From contig KN805385.1 in the NCBI GenBank assembly GCA_000818945.1, positions 20,001-84,000 of the forward strand: a stretch of 64,000 bases of DNA, in the 5' to 3' direction. A program made the translations under genes and the position numbers. The stretch's first letter is position 1. Every line of letters starts with the position of its first letter. The notes under the pieces were generated by a model that saw only the letters and a list, made by a program, of their open reading frames with translations, was not told the DNA's origin and did not search any database. The DNA is from Schizochytrium sp. CCTCC M209059 (taxonomy: Eukaryota; Sar; Bigyra; Thraustochytrida; Thraustochytriidae). This document shows positions 18,671-28,054 of this stretch, one piece after another.

Positions 18671-21600
18671 ATGACCCTGATACGCACGTCCAGCCGGCAT
18701 GTGATGCCGCAACAAGGACTTGAGACATCCTTCTCCCCGCCAGGCTCGGGCAAGTCGGACTTGCTCCTGGACGCCAGGTACGACGAAGAGCCAAACGACG
18801 GCTTCAGTAGCATCTCGCAGCACGACGCCTGCTCGGCTCCGCTGACCAGCACTGACCAGAAAAACGATGACGATGACGTCTTTGCACAAAAACTTGCCGG
18901 CTTTCAGGACGATATAATGCCCAATAGTAATCTCGAAGGCCTCTACGTACCTCCACAAAACTACTCTTACGACAATGCAGACATACCGAATGGCTGCGAT
19001 GATGACCAGGACGATCTGGAGACCGGCTTTGGGCCGAGTGCTCTTGAAGAAATCACCGACGTGCGCATAAACCGCCTCACAAACCGGTTCGTGGGCGCAA
19101 ATCGCCTTGAAAGCACATATGGCCGCATTCGACTGCGCGAGAACGCGCCGCTATTAAGGTGGGCTTCGGGCCTGTTACTATTGTGCTTCTCGCTGGACTG
19201 CATCAGTCTCTTGCTCCGTCGTAGTACCCTTCACGCTGCTCTCATCATCGTCTTATGCTCCATGACCTGCTTCCAGCTCGGACTCTTCCTCTTTCGCAAC
19301 CGATTGTACTCGCACTTGCTCATTCACTACTACCAGTACGTCACCACTGCCCTGGGCGCGAGCGCCTTTTCTTATGTCGTCTTTAGCGACACCGTGGTGG
19401 CTTGTGTTTTCTACGGAAGTACAGAGCCCTCGTGTGTGACCCCAGGCGAGCGAACGTGGCGAATTGAAGACTCGACGCGGGTTGCGTACGGCATGTCCCT
19501 GCTCTTTGGCATCATGCCTTTCGGCTTCAGAGTCAACTTTCTCAACTGCCTCATCATGTACACGTGCGCTCTCATCGTTCATCTTTTGTTGCGCACACTT
19601 TCGTTTCTCGACGCAGGCTTCGAATATTCCCGTGGCAGCGTCTTCGACGCTGTCCTCCTCGACTTTCTCTTCCTCATCACTATCATGGCCACCTTGCTCT
19701 ATGGAGCATACATGTATGAGCGCAACGATCGACTTGTTTTTATTCGCATGCGTAGGTCCCAGCTCGAGTCTGATCAGCTGCAGAATGAGCTGCAAATGGT
19801 CCGCGAGGAGCTTGGCTGGGCAGAAGATGAGGCGAACACCAATGAGCTCAAACTTGAGATTGAACGCGCGAAGTCTGACCTCGATCGCATGTACCCTGGC
19901 GCCCAAATCGAGCTTCAGAGCTGGGTTCTGCCCTTTGACGCGCTCATTATCGACAAGCGCGTTGGAGAAGGATCTTGTGGCGAGGTGTTTCGTGGTCGTG
20001 TACGTTCGCAAAACGCTTGCGGAGGCGATCTATCGAGCGAAACCTTTTCTACGCGTCTTTTGCGACGCACCCCGAGCTGCTCTCTTCTTTCGCTACAGTC
20101 CTTTGCCACTTCACATCCGTCGCAAGCGCTTGTGTCCCCTCAAAACCAGAACTCTGCCGCAAATGGTGGAGAGCCCTGGGGTGGCGACGTGTGCGCTTCT
20201 TCGACAATCGGCCCTTCGCGTGGATTGCCGGCACACCGTCGCGACTACTCTGTCATGCCAAGCACTCAAGTTGTCGCCATCAAACGAATCCCCAAACATA
20301 AAATTACGCGCAAAACGGTCCTGTCACTCTTGCAAGAGACCCTAGCCATGTCCAAGTGCAAGCATCCCAACGTGCTGCGGCTCGTGGGATTGGTCTACGA
20401 CCCATTTGTTTGCGTCGTCTTTGAGTACATGGCGTTGGGTTCTCTCAAGGATCTTCTTGACGCCTCGCATCCTTCTGCGCTAAGACCCAGTCTTCCCCAA
20501 CGCACTACCTCGAAGCTTGCCCCTTCGGACATGAGCGGCAAGTTTCCGGCGATGCAGAGCATGCGTGATCGAGACAACGACATTTTCCGAGACGCAGAGC
20601 GCAAATTACAGCGCGAGAGCGCCATCCAGGCCCTTCAAGAGTACACACTGCCTGGCAAGTGCGTATGGACGCACACCAAGACTCGCATGTGCGTCAACGT
20701 CGCTGCGGGTGTCTCCTATATGCACTCCAAAGACATTATTCATCGCGATCTCAAATCGAGCAATCTCATGGTCGACGCCACGCACGCGGTCAAGGTCGCG
20801 GACCTCGGCACTGCGCGTCAGCTTTCACACCCATATGGACTTCAGCAAGAGCCGGGGAATCAGAACGCCAGAACCGGGCGTAGTGCGAGGCCCATGTCGC
20901 GTGTCGGTTCGCCACTTTGGATCGCGCCCGAGGTGATTAGCAGCGAGGGCGAATACGATCACAAGTGCGACGTCTGGTCCTTTGGCGTGATTCTTTGCGA
21001 GCTGATGACCCACCGCGACCCTTACACGGACGCGGAGGGACGATCAAAGTTCAATCTGCTCAATGTTGTCGAGGGAACCCTGAGTCCGCTCGATTTTGTC
21101 GATGATGTACTTGAGTACACGCCACCCGCGATCGTGCGCCTTGCTCGTGATTGTTGCAATTTTGACCCTCAAAGGCGATGTACAATGAAGGAAGCCCTCT
21201 TTCGCCTTTTGCAGATCGTGGTTGAGCAAGAGACGCACAAATTTGAGGCAGATGCTATTGCCGCTGCGGGACCCTATCTTCGATACAGTCAACCTTCGCG
21301 CATCAATGTCGCGGCTCCAAGGCTTGCATCTACCTCGATGGATGTTACGCATGGCGAAAACTTTGCCCAAGAGCCCCTATTTGCGAGCCAAGATGGTGTT
21401 TACGGCACCCAAGTCCTTGATCACCGGCGTACGTCAAGAGACTACTCGGCGCATACTCTCAGCTCCACTGATGATGTGCTCGTTGATACGCTCAACCAGC
21501 GTGATCTTGACGATCTTGCGGCAAGCTCGGAGGAGGAGGTCGAAACAGAAGTAACTGAGAATGAGGACGAGGGTGACGACGAGGACGAGGACGAGGACGA

Positions 21601-22729
21601 ACATAAGGAGATATCCCGCAAGAAGGATGGCTACGCCGACCAGCAAGGTCTGAACAATCCCTGTGACCGAGTCTGCAAGGAGAACGCCAAGGCTTCTGAC
21701 GGCTCCGCGTATCTCAAGGAAAGAAATGAAGGTGAAAACGAGGATGACGACGATGACGATGGCGACGATGAGGAAGAAGACGTTGTCGTTCTTGTGCCAA
21801 GGGATAGCATTGGATCTTCAAAGGATGAGGACAGCGAAAGTGATCTCGACGACGGCTTTGTGTCGCATTTGGACTTTGGGGCAAATCTGGACAACCGTCG
21901 TATGGAACATGATACATCAAGCAAAGACGCGGACCAAATCTCGGTTGCAGGTCCGATACGAGGAAGTGAAGGATTGCTGCAAGACATGAATTCAAATTCA
22001 GCACAAACGCTTTCGGATGCACGTTTGCGGCCCGAAAGTATGTCGACATTTGGCGATAGCTCTGCAGCTGGAGCCTCGATGCGCGTCGATATTGCCGAGG
22101 GAAGTCTTGGCAGCATTGAGGGAGGAGCGGTACGCCGCGTCGACTCAACCATGCGACCAACGCTCAGACAAACGGGTCAAAGTAGAAAACATGCCTCCAA
22201 TTCTCGATTGACGCGCACGCAGCAAGGTGAATCTCATGGATCGCGTCGTGGGGAGGCTCGAAATCGGCCTCAGTCAATGACAGCAGCCCCTCCAGGCTTA
22301 CCGGGTTCAGAATCTGCTTCGTTCGGCGAGACTTCCAAAGCCCAAACCCCGTTTCTTTTGACGCAGGGTAGGCCGTTGAGGCCGTGTATGTCGACGCATA
22401 ACCTTGGCGAGACCTTGGCGCAAGAAAAAGTGCAGTCTTTGTTATCGACGTATCCAAGTATGGGTTCGATGGTCTCTACCAATTATACGGGGAGCCGTGG
22501 ATTTAATATGCTAGAAAGTACGCTCTCGGAACGATTGCGCGCATCGAGCAGAAGAAGCGGTGCTCGATCAGAAAGGACTCGCGACCGGCGCAAGCAGTCG
22601 CAGAGCTGCCGCGTCAAACGCCACAGCACTACAGACGCTGTACGAGGCAACAACCCTTCAGGCTCACACGGCAGACTGAAGCAATCCACTTCCATGCGAA
22701 ATTCGTTCCAATGCATTGTTGAATTTTAG
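18671..22729 (+). CDS. Multi-pass membrane TKL-like protein kinase
   Basis: 1352 residues from the first in-frame ATG at 18671. The order is an acidic N-terminus, then a membrane domain at about 160-355 with five or six hydrophobic segments, a short coiled coil (about 360-410), and a kinase domain at about 427-845. Kinase motifs: Gly-Glu-Gly-Ser-Cys-Gly-Glu-Val-Phe-Arg-Gly, then an unusually long Ser/Pro-rich insert of about 80 residues, Val-Ala-Ile-Lys-Arg-Ile, His-Arg-Asp-Leu-Lys-Ser-Ser-Asn (about 691), Asp-Leu-Gly instead of Asp-Phe-Gly (about 710), and Trp-Ile-Ala-Pro-Glu. All catalytic residues are present. The fold resembles tyrosine-kinase-like Ser/Thr kinases. The 500-residue tail is disordered, with long Glu/Asp runs (about 955-1060) and Ser/Arg-rich stretches. 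It is probably a receptor-like or membrane sensor kinase; the ligand is unknown. Confidence 0.82.
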   Translation: MTLIRTSSRHVMPQQGLETSFSPPGSGKSDLLLDARYDEEPNDGFSSISQHDACSAPLTSTDQKNDDDDVFAQKLAGFQDDIMPNSNLEGLYVPPQNYSYDNADIPNGCDDDQDDLETGFGPSALEEITDVRINRLTNRFVGANRLESTYGRIRLRENAPLLRWASGLLLLCFSLDCISLLLRRSTLHAALIIVLCSMTCFQLGLFLFRNRLYSHLLIHYYQYVTTALGASAFSYVVFSDTVVACVFYGSTEPSCVTPGERTWRIEDSTRVAYGMSLLFGIMPFGFRVNFLNCLIMYTCALIVHLLLRTLSFLDAGFEYSRGSVFDAVLLDFLFLITIMATLLYGAYMYERNDRLVFIRMRRSQLESDQLQNELQMVREELGWAEDEANTNELKLEIERAKSDLDRMYPGAQIELQSWVLPFDALIIDKRVGEGSCGEVFRGRVRSQNACGGDLSSETFSTRLLRRTPSCSLLSLQSFATSHPSQALVSPQNQNSAANGGEPWGGDVCASSTIGPSRGLPAHRRDYSVMPSTQVVAIKRIPKHKITRKTVLSLLQETLAMSKCKHPNVLRLVGLVYDPFVCVVFEYMALGSLKDLLDASHPSALRPSLPQRTTSKLAPSDMSGKFPAMQSMRDRDNDIFRDAERKLQRESAIQALQEYTLPGKCVWTHTKTRMCVNVAAGVSYMHSKDIIHRDLKSSNLMVDATHAVKVADLGTARQLSHPYGLQQEPGNQNARTGRSARPMSRVGSPLWIAPEVISSEGEYDHKCDVWSFGVILCELMTHRDPYTDAEGRSKFNLLNVVEGTLSPLDFVDDVLEYTPPAIVRLARDCCNFDPQRRCTMKEALFRLLQIVVEQETHKFEADAIAAAGPYLRYSQPSRINVAAPRLASTSMDVTHGENFAQEPLFASQDGVYGTQVLDHRRTSRDYSAHTLSSTDDVLVDTLNQRDLDDLAASSEEEVETEVTENEDEGDDEDEDEDEHKEISRKKDGYADQQGLNNPCDRVCKENAKASDGSAYLKERNEGENEDDDDDDGDDEEEDVVVLVPRDSIGSSKDEDSESDLDDGFVSHLDFGANLDNRRMEHDTSSKDADQISVAGPIRGSEGLLQDMNSNSAQTLSDARLRPESMSTFGDSSAAGASMRVDIAEGSLGSIEGGAVRRVDSTMRPTLRQTGQSRKHASNSRLTRTQQGESHGSRRGEARNRPQSMTAAPPGLPGSESASFGETSKAQTPFLLTQGRPLRPCMSTHNLGETLAQEKVQSLLSTYPSMGSMVSTNYTGSRGFNMLESTLSERLRASSRRSGARSERTRDRRKQSQSCRVKRHSTTDAVRGNNPSGSHGRLKQSTSMRNSFQCIVEF

Positions 22730-22922
22730 CCGAGACTTTTTACTTCCACGCCTAGTGACATTGTATGAAGTATGTAACGCCGCACACACACGCGCACCAA
22801 GAATTTGATGAATGCACATAGTAAGCGCATATTAAAAAAGAAGAAGAAACGCTGAACTCGCATGAGAGCGCAGGAGAAAATGCAATACCCTTCGTTCTAC
22901 AATGTAAATCTTCCTCTTGAAC

Positions 22923-25118
22923 TCAACGCGTCGCAGTGGCAAGACGGACGCTACGCACAAGCTGATCATTGATATCCTCAAAGACCTGACTAAGATGCTC
23001 TTCACTGCGCAGCAGGTCGTGTTCCTTGTGCTGTTCCCACTTTTCAGACATGCGGTCAAGCTTGGACTGATACTCGTCGCGAAGATTGTTTTCGAGCTGC
23101 TTGAGCGCGATGCGTCGGGCCTGATCAGCAATGTTATTGTCGCGGTTCTCTTTGGTCATGCGCTCGCGTAGCATCTCTTCGCGGTCCAAGTAGTAGTTTT
23201 CGATGGACGCAAAACGATCGAGACGCTCCTTGTCAAGAATAGCCTGCTCTTCAGCTTCTTGCTCGTTCATAGCCAGCAGGTACTCCTTTTCGACCTTGAG
23301 AGCCTTTGAGAAGAGGGATCGCACCAGGACCTCTTCTTTGTTCTGCTGACGGAGAGCGCGACTCTGCTCCTTGTTTTCAAGCTCTTCGCCAAGGCGAGCG
23401 GAGCGTGCGCGCTCGACACGGGCATCGAGTTTGCCTGCTTGCGTCGCCAGCTTCGCGGCGCGTTTGGCACGGAGAGATGCCTTGCGCACTTCTGCTTCGT
23501 GCGTTTTCACGAGAATTTCGTACGCTTTGCGGTACCGATCAAGATCGTTCTCGAGACGCTTGGTAGCCACACTGGCATCTGCTTTGCGCGACATTTGACG
23601 CCTCTGGGCAGAGGATGCTCTCTGCTTGGCCCATACGGACCGATAGATGGAAGGGTAGCGCTTGGCCAAGATCTTGAGACCTGCAACGTCTGCCTCTCCG
23701 CGTACCTGTGCAAAAGACCCGGGGTCTGTAACGGCGTGGTGCATTTTTTCTGCGGCCGCATGCAAGGACTCGACACCTGGGGTCGGAGCAAGATGGCCCT
23801 CTCTTCGTTTGCGTGCGCGAACCTTGGCTTGTACATGCCGATGGTCTTCCTCGTCCAAGAATCGAGCGTTTCCGCCCGTGCCGCGTCGGGCCGGTGCGTG
23901 TGCTTTGTCGGTCGCAGATGTTGCAGAAAGGTGACTTCTCCTTGGTGCTTGCGTAGAATCACGTCCACTGCCCGTGCCATATCTACGGCCTTGTGATCTC
24001 TTTCGCGTCTCGTCACGGGACTGGGAGACTTTTCTGGTTTTCGTTTTGGACTGCGTCTTCTTGCCGCGAGTTTTGGTAGTAGCAGTTCCCACGTGTTGCG
24101 TTGCAGCCTTGAGCGAGGAAGCAGCCGTTCGTGGAGCGCGTCTCTTCGTCTTCCCCGCCGTGCTCGAGCGTTGCTTGCGAGACGCGACCCCAGCATTCCT
24201 ACCCGTATCTCCTTTTTGTCCTCCGTAACTAAAATGAGGGGCAGATGGAGAGCCCGAGAAAGGGGTCGTCGATCGCGCAAAGGCTCGCGACGGCGATGAC
24301 CCCGCTGCGCTTGCATGCGCAAAGCGAGGACTTCCAGGTCCGAGATGTCCTCCGGAAGCTGTGACGCCGCTCATGGGCCCGGCGCTGGCTCCAGTCTTTT
24401 CATCTGTCTCTGCGTGAAAAGAGCTCTGCAAACTTTCTGACTCGCTCGCAGAGGCTTTGAGTTCTGTAGAAGCTGGGCCATAAAGCTGCGCCCAGAGACT
24501 CTCAAAAATACTGAGCATGTGATGAATTTGCACAGGGTCTCCGCGGTAAATGTCCTCACCGCTGAGAAAGGACAGGTCGATCGGGAGGGACTCGGATAGC
24601 GCGGTCATGACGAGGTTTGCGTTGGTGATGTAGTCGGTGACGACGCGGGGTTTTCGAATGACGTTTTTAAGGCGAACGTTGAAGAGAGTCTCGAATATGG
24701 CCACAAACATGGACGAAGCGCTCTTTTGGAGCTCTTCAAAGGCCTGGATCGGACGCGTCGTAATGTTGAGCTTGACAAAGAGGTCGTTGGTACGCTGAAC
24801 AATGTGTTCGTAAAAGGCGGGGTCTTCGTCAGCAGGATGAGATTCGCCCACCGTCGCACTGCCGGGGGCGCGTCGAGAGCCACCATCGCGGCGTCGAGAG
24901 CCACCATCGCCGCGTCTCCCGCTAGGGCTCTGTGCGGCTGAAGCAGGAGAATTTGTCAAACCGGGACCTCGTGAGGGCGGTCGTGCAGCTGCCATAGCAG
25001 CGTCCAGTGCAATGGCCGCCGCATCGGTAACAATCTGATGCTCTCCTTCAGGGCCACTCCCGTGACTTTGGTCTGCCTCGCCCAGCTCAGGACCGTCCAG
25101 AATGTCGCTCAAGTCCAT
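22923..25118 (-). CDS. CEP95-like centrosomal/basal-body protein
   Basis: 731 residues. Residues about 100-220 match the DUF5745 domain of CEP95 (CCDC45). The visible matches are Asn-Asp-Leu-Phe-Val-Lys-Leu-Asn, Ala-Ile-Phe-Glu-Thr-Leu-Phe-Asn-Val-Arg-Leu, Val-Ile-Arg-Lys-Pro, and Ile-Asp-Leu-Ser-Phe-Leu-Ser-Gly-Glu-Asp-Ile-Tyr-Arg-Gly-Asp followed by His-His-Met-Leu-Ser-Ile-Phe-Glu-Ser-Leu. This is a calponin-homology-like N-terminal fold. The middle (about 225-430) is Ser/Thr/Lys/Arg-rich and probably disordered. The last 280 residues are a long charged coiled coil. In animals CEP95 localises to centrosomes and spindle poles. Thraustochytrids make biflagellate zoospores, so a basal-body role fits, but that is inference. 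The gene is head-to-head with the LSM11-like gene. Confidence 0.72.
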   Translation of the reverse strand: MDLSDILDGPELGEADQSHGSGPEGEHQIVTDAAAIALDAAMAAARPPSRGPGLTNSPASAAQSPSGRRGDGGSRRRDGGSRRAPGSATVGESHPADEDPAFYEHIVQRTNDLFVKLNITTRPIQAFEELQKSASSMFVAIFETLFNVRLKNVIRKPRVVTDYITNANLVMTALSESLPIDLSFLSGEDIYRGDPVQIHHMLSIFESLWAQLYGPASTELKASASESESLQSSFHAETDEKTGASAGPMSGVTASGGHLGPGSPRFAHASAAGSSPSRAFARSTTPFSGSPSAPHFSYGGQKGDTGRNAGVASRKQRSSTAGKTKRRAPRTAASSLKAATQHVGTATTKTRGKKTQSKTKTRKVSQSRDETRKRSQGRRYGTGSGRDSTQAPRRSHLSATSATDKAHAPARRGTGGNARFLDEEDHRHVQAKVRARKRREGHLAPTPGVESLHAAAEKMHHAVTDPGSFAQVRGEADVAGLKILAKRYPSIYRSVWAKQRASSAQRRQMSRKADASVATKRLENDLDRYRKAYEILVKTHEAEVRKASLRAKRAAKLATQAGKLDARVERARSARLGEELENKEQSRALRQQNKEEVLVRSLFSKALKVEKEYLLAMNEQEAEEQAILDKERLDRFASIENYYLDREEMLRERMTKENRDNNIADQARRIALKQLENNLRDEYQSKLDRMSEKWEQHKEHDLLRSEEHLSQVFEDINDQLVRSVRLATATR

Positions 25119-25799
25119 TGCGTCTTTATCCTGTTCTGTGCTCGCAACCGAACCTCGTCAAGCTCGCCCGCCTGCCTGCTTGCTGGCTTGCTCGCGTTTG
25201 CTTTTGCTTTTGCTTTTGCAAGCTCTGCTGCTGCACGTCGTCGTGGTCCTCGAGACCCGGCGAGCCTTACTTAATTTAATCTCCCAGAGCCCGGCGCCTC
25301 GCGGCAGACCCGGTCGTGCGCGTCTTCGCCGACCTCCGACTCGGTCTCGCCTCCGGCAGTCCGCTTCGCTCGGCCTGCGCGACGGGCACAGGAACTCGGG
25401 TCTGCGTCGCGGCCGTGGGACTCGGCGTCTCGCGCCCTTGCGGCGGTTGCACGACGAGGAAAAAACCGAGTTTGCCCCTCCGTCTCCGCGGGTTCGGGTA
25501 CGCTCCGAGGCCCATTTTGCCCGTTTTGGTGGATGTGTCTGGGTCTTGTGGAGAGGCGATCCTCGGTCGGTGAGGTGGTGCAGAGCGACGAGAATAGGAG
25601 CGGGGAAGAAGGGCCAAGCCGCGCGCGATCATCGAGGGCAGAGCAGAAGTCGAGCGCGAGCTCCGGCGCGCTGGTTGGTGTGGTGTGCTGGAAAGCTCGC
25701 GAGGTTCCTCGCGGCGCGTCCGCCTGGCTACCGCGTTGCGAGGAGTTTTAAAGTTGATTGGAGTGCACGAAAGAGGCGGAAGCAAACGAGGGTAATGGG
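25119..25799. promoter_or_regulatory. Divergent intergenic region, CEP95-like / LSM11-like
   Basis: A 681-nt head-to-head spacer. It contains GCTTTT repeats near 25200-25222 and no recognisable gene. At 25795-25797 an out-of-frame ATG lies five bases upstream of the LSM11-like start and opens a 46-codon frame ending at 25935. Confidence 0.45.
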
Positions 25800-27032
25800 A
25801 TGGCGGAGAAACGCGTGGACCAGCAAGATGATGGGAGCAAGAAGCAGCACGCAGAGGACCACGATGCTTTTCGATTTGATGTTCGATCGGAGCACTTTGA
25901 TGCCAAGCTCGCTCTGCAGAAACTTGAAAAGGTAAAACTTCCGCAAAAGGTTTTTCCTCTCGAAAATTTGTCCCGAACGCGGCCACTGTTACCTGTTTCA
26001 CATGCAGACCATCTTCAGCGCCGGGTTGTGAATCCCGTGCTTCGCGCCAAAGAGAGCGACGCAGTTGCCAGACGCAGAGAGAACGAGCAACGTCGTCTTG
26101 AACGCAAAATTAAGAGAAAGGAGGTCGAGCGGTTCGAAAACCCTCTTCACACCTTGGTGGACAGCTTTGCTGATGGTGGGCCTTTGGAAATCCTTCGACG
26201 TTGCGTTCAAACCAAGACGCGGGTACGTGTTATCGTTGGATCTGCTCAAAGTGGAGTTCGCGGTACCTGTGTCGGACACTTGCGTGGCTTTGACAAATTC
26301 ATGAACCTTTTTCTCTATGATGCCGAGGAATCGTACGCGACGACTGCGTTCGTGACCGTCTCGGAGGAGGCTGCCCTCTCCGGCACTGTACAAGAGCTGA
26401 CTCAGTTCATGCAGGTCTATAGCCCTGCTAAAGTGGGAAATGCTGTTGCCATTGCACAAAAGTACAATGGACGTGAGACGGACTTGTGGCGGTTCTTATA
26501 TCAAAAGTATGGCCTTACACAACGCGTCCAGGACGCTTTGACACAAGGGAAGACAGCGTATGCTCAAGGCGCAGCCTCTCCAGAAGGCCTGCTACCCGCG
26601 GGGGTTCGAGGCAAACCTCTGGAGGGAAGTCTCGACGCTCGTGTGCGGGAACTTTTGCGAAGACATCGCGGTCGCGAGGCTGTTCTCATGTGCAAACTAG
26701 GTGTCGCAAATGCCGAAGAACGATCCATCGAGAGCTCTCGAAGTCTATTCCACGCCAATCACGATTGGACTGGCGCTGCTGTGGAAGCTACGCCAGCATC
26801 TTCATCCGAGATGGACGTGTGCGCAGAATGGGTGCAACGCGCAAGCCTCAAGTACGAGGGGCGCGTGTTCTATTACAACACGAGGACGAAAACCTCAGTA
26901 TGGGAGCCCCCAGAGGGCGTGCGTTTCAAAACCGTGGAAGTGCCGGTTGTGCGACGGCGCAAGCTTCGTCAGACCATTTTACGTGGTGACAATGTGATCA
27001 TGTGCTCACCCGTGACGCCTTTGCCCACATGA
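25800..27032 (+). CDS. LSM11-like Sm protein with inserted WW domain
   Basis: 410 residues from ATG 25800. Residues about 116-184 carry an Sm1 motif very like human LSM11: Gly-Pro-Leu-Glu-Ile-Leu-Arg-Arg, Arg-Val-Arg-Val-Ile-Val, Gly-Val-Arg-Gly-Thr-Cys-Val-Gly, then Phe-Asp-Lys-Phe-Met-Asn-Leu. The Sm2 motif is at the C-terminus (about 384-404: Gln-Thr-Ile-Leu-Arg-Gly-Asp-Asn-Val-Ile). About 200 residues separate the two. They include a Tyr-Ser-Pro-Ala-Lys ... Tyr-Asn-Gly-Arg-Glu ... Lys-Tyr-Gly motif (about 206-239) and a WW domain (about 343-374, Tyr-Glu-Gly-Arg-Val-Phe-Tyr-Tyr-Asn ... Trp-Glu-Pro-Pro). LSM11 belongs to the U7 snRNP that processes histone pre-mRNA 3' ends. A large insert between Sm1 and Sm2 is normal for LSM11; a WW domain there is not known to me. 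Confidence 0.8.
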   Translation: MAEKRVDQQDDGSKKQHAEDHDAFRFDVRSEHFDAKLALQKLEKVKLPQKVFPLENLSRTRPLLPVSHADHLQRRVVNPVLRAKESDAVARRRENEQRRLERKIKRKEVERFENPLHTLVDSFADGGPLEILRRCVQTKTRVRVIVGSAQSGVRGTCVGHLRGFDKFMNLFLYDAEESYATTAFVTVSEEAALSGTVQELTQFMQVYSPAKVGNAVAIAQKYNGRETDLWRFLYQKYGLTQRVQDALTQGKTAYAQGAASPEGLLPAGVRGKPLEGSLDARVRELLRRHRGREAVLMCKLGVANAEERSIESSRSLFHANHDWTGAAVEATPASSSEMDVCAEWVQRASLKYEGRVFYYNTRTKTSVWEPPEGVRFKTVEVPVVRRRKLRQTILRGDNVIMCSPVTPLPT

Positions 27033-27152
27033 CAATGCCTGACCTTGCGTCTCGCCGCACGAATGTAATTTAGTCTACGATACCATAACATAGTTCATCA
27101 TCGTCATCACCATTTATAGCTAGCAAGCACAATTTGTTGTCGTTGGTCGAAT

Positions 27153-28054
27153 CTAAGGACGCTCTTTGTCTCCGGCGCAGTAGTAGACCGCTGAGGGCGT
27201 GGCAACTGCATCAAGGGCAACGTCGTGATCCTCCACAGGAACGGCGTCAAGGATCTGCTCATCAAGCGAGAGACCCACAGTGTAGGCAGGAGGTAGGCCA
27301 GCTGCCTTGCGGGCCCGTTGAAGCTTCTTCAGAAAAGCGTCGTAGTAGCCCTTGCCATGGCCAAGACGGAAACCGTCGGTCGTGAAGGCAACACCCGGTG
27401 TGAACACTACATCAACGAGGTCCTCGACGGAAGAGTCAACGCCGTCGGCCCGCTCTTCGAGCTGCTCAAGGGTGAATTCCGGAATGCCCCATTTGAATTT
27501 GTCGAGACTGGCGAGTTCCTCGAGACTAGCAAGCTCAGGCATGCGCATGTCCTCGGATCCGGCCCCGATAATCTTGGGCACAAAGACGCGCTTTTTCGCA
27601 TCAAAGAGCCACTCGAGAGCACTTTGCGTCTGCGCCTCGTTTTTCATGGCGAGGTAGATGCTCACTCGTTCCGCAGTTTGGGCCCGTGGAATCTCCTTGA
27701 TGCGCTCGGCGAGCTGTTACCGGTGAGCCGGTCGTTCATGTGTACGCGGACGCAATCGACCAATCAAATCCTACACATTAGTGCGTCGTTCTCCTTGGCT
27801 GGCTTGCTTGATTTGCCAGTTTGCCCGTCCACTTAGCCCATCTCTCGCGCACTTACCTGTTTCGACGCCGCGTGCAACTTGTCCTCGCCCATGTTCTTGA
27901 GCACAGTGGCGATCTCGCGTCGGAGCGTCTTCTTCATCATCGTGGTCGTCTTCGCTTGAGCCTGCTGTTGCTGCTGCTGCTCTTGCAGATGCTGTTGCTG
28001 CTGTTGCTCTTGCTCTTGCTGTTGCTGCTCTTGCTGCTCATGGAGGTCTGCCAT
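27153..28054 (-). CDS. 5-formyltetrahydrofolate cyclo-ligase (MTHFS), two exons
   Basis: Exon 1 (27857-28054, 66 codons) and exon 2 (27153-27713) join at a phase-0 GTAAGT/CAG intron of 143 nt to give 252 residues. The join yields Ser-Lys-Gln-Leu-Ala-Glu-Arg-Ile. The diagnostic ATP/folate-binding motif Gly-His-Gly-Lys-Gly-Tyr-Tyr-Asp is present, preceded by Asp-Gly-Phe-Arg-Leu and followed by Tyr-Thr-Val-Gly-Leu-Ser-Leu-Asp-Glu-Gln. The enzyme converts 5-formyl-THF to 5,10-methenyl-THF with ATP. The N-terminus carries a Gln-rich tract (residues 7-33) encoded by a CAG/CAA repeat; a second Met at about 39-40 marks the conserved start of the enzyme. The Gln tract does not look like a targeting signal, so the enzyme is probably cytosolic. 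Confidence 0.92.
27955..28040. repeat. CTG/TTG trinucleotide repeat encoding poly-Gln
   Basis: A CTG/TTG-rich microsatellite on the plus strand reads as CAG/CAA on the coding strand. It gives the Gln/Glu-rich N-terminus of the formyl-THF cyclo-ligase. Confidence 0.85.
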
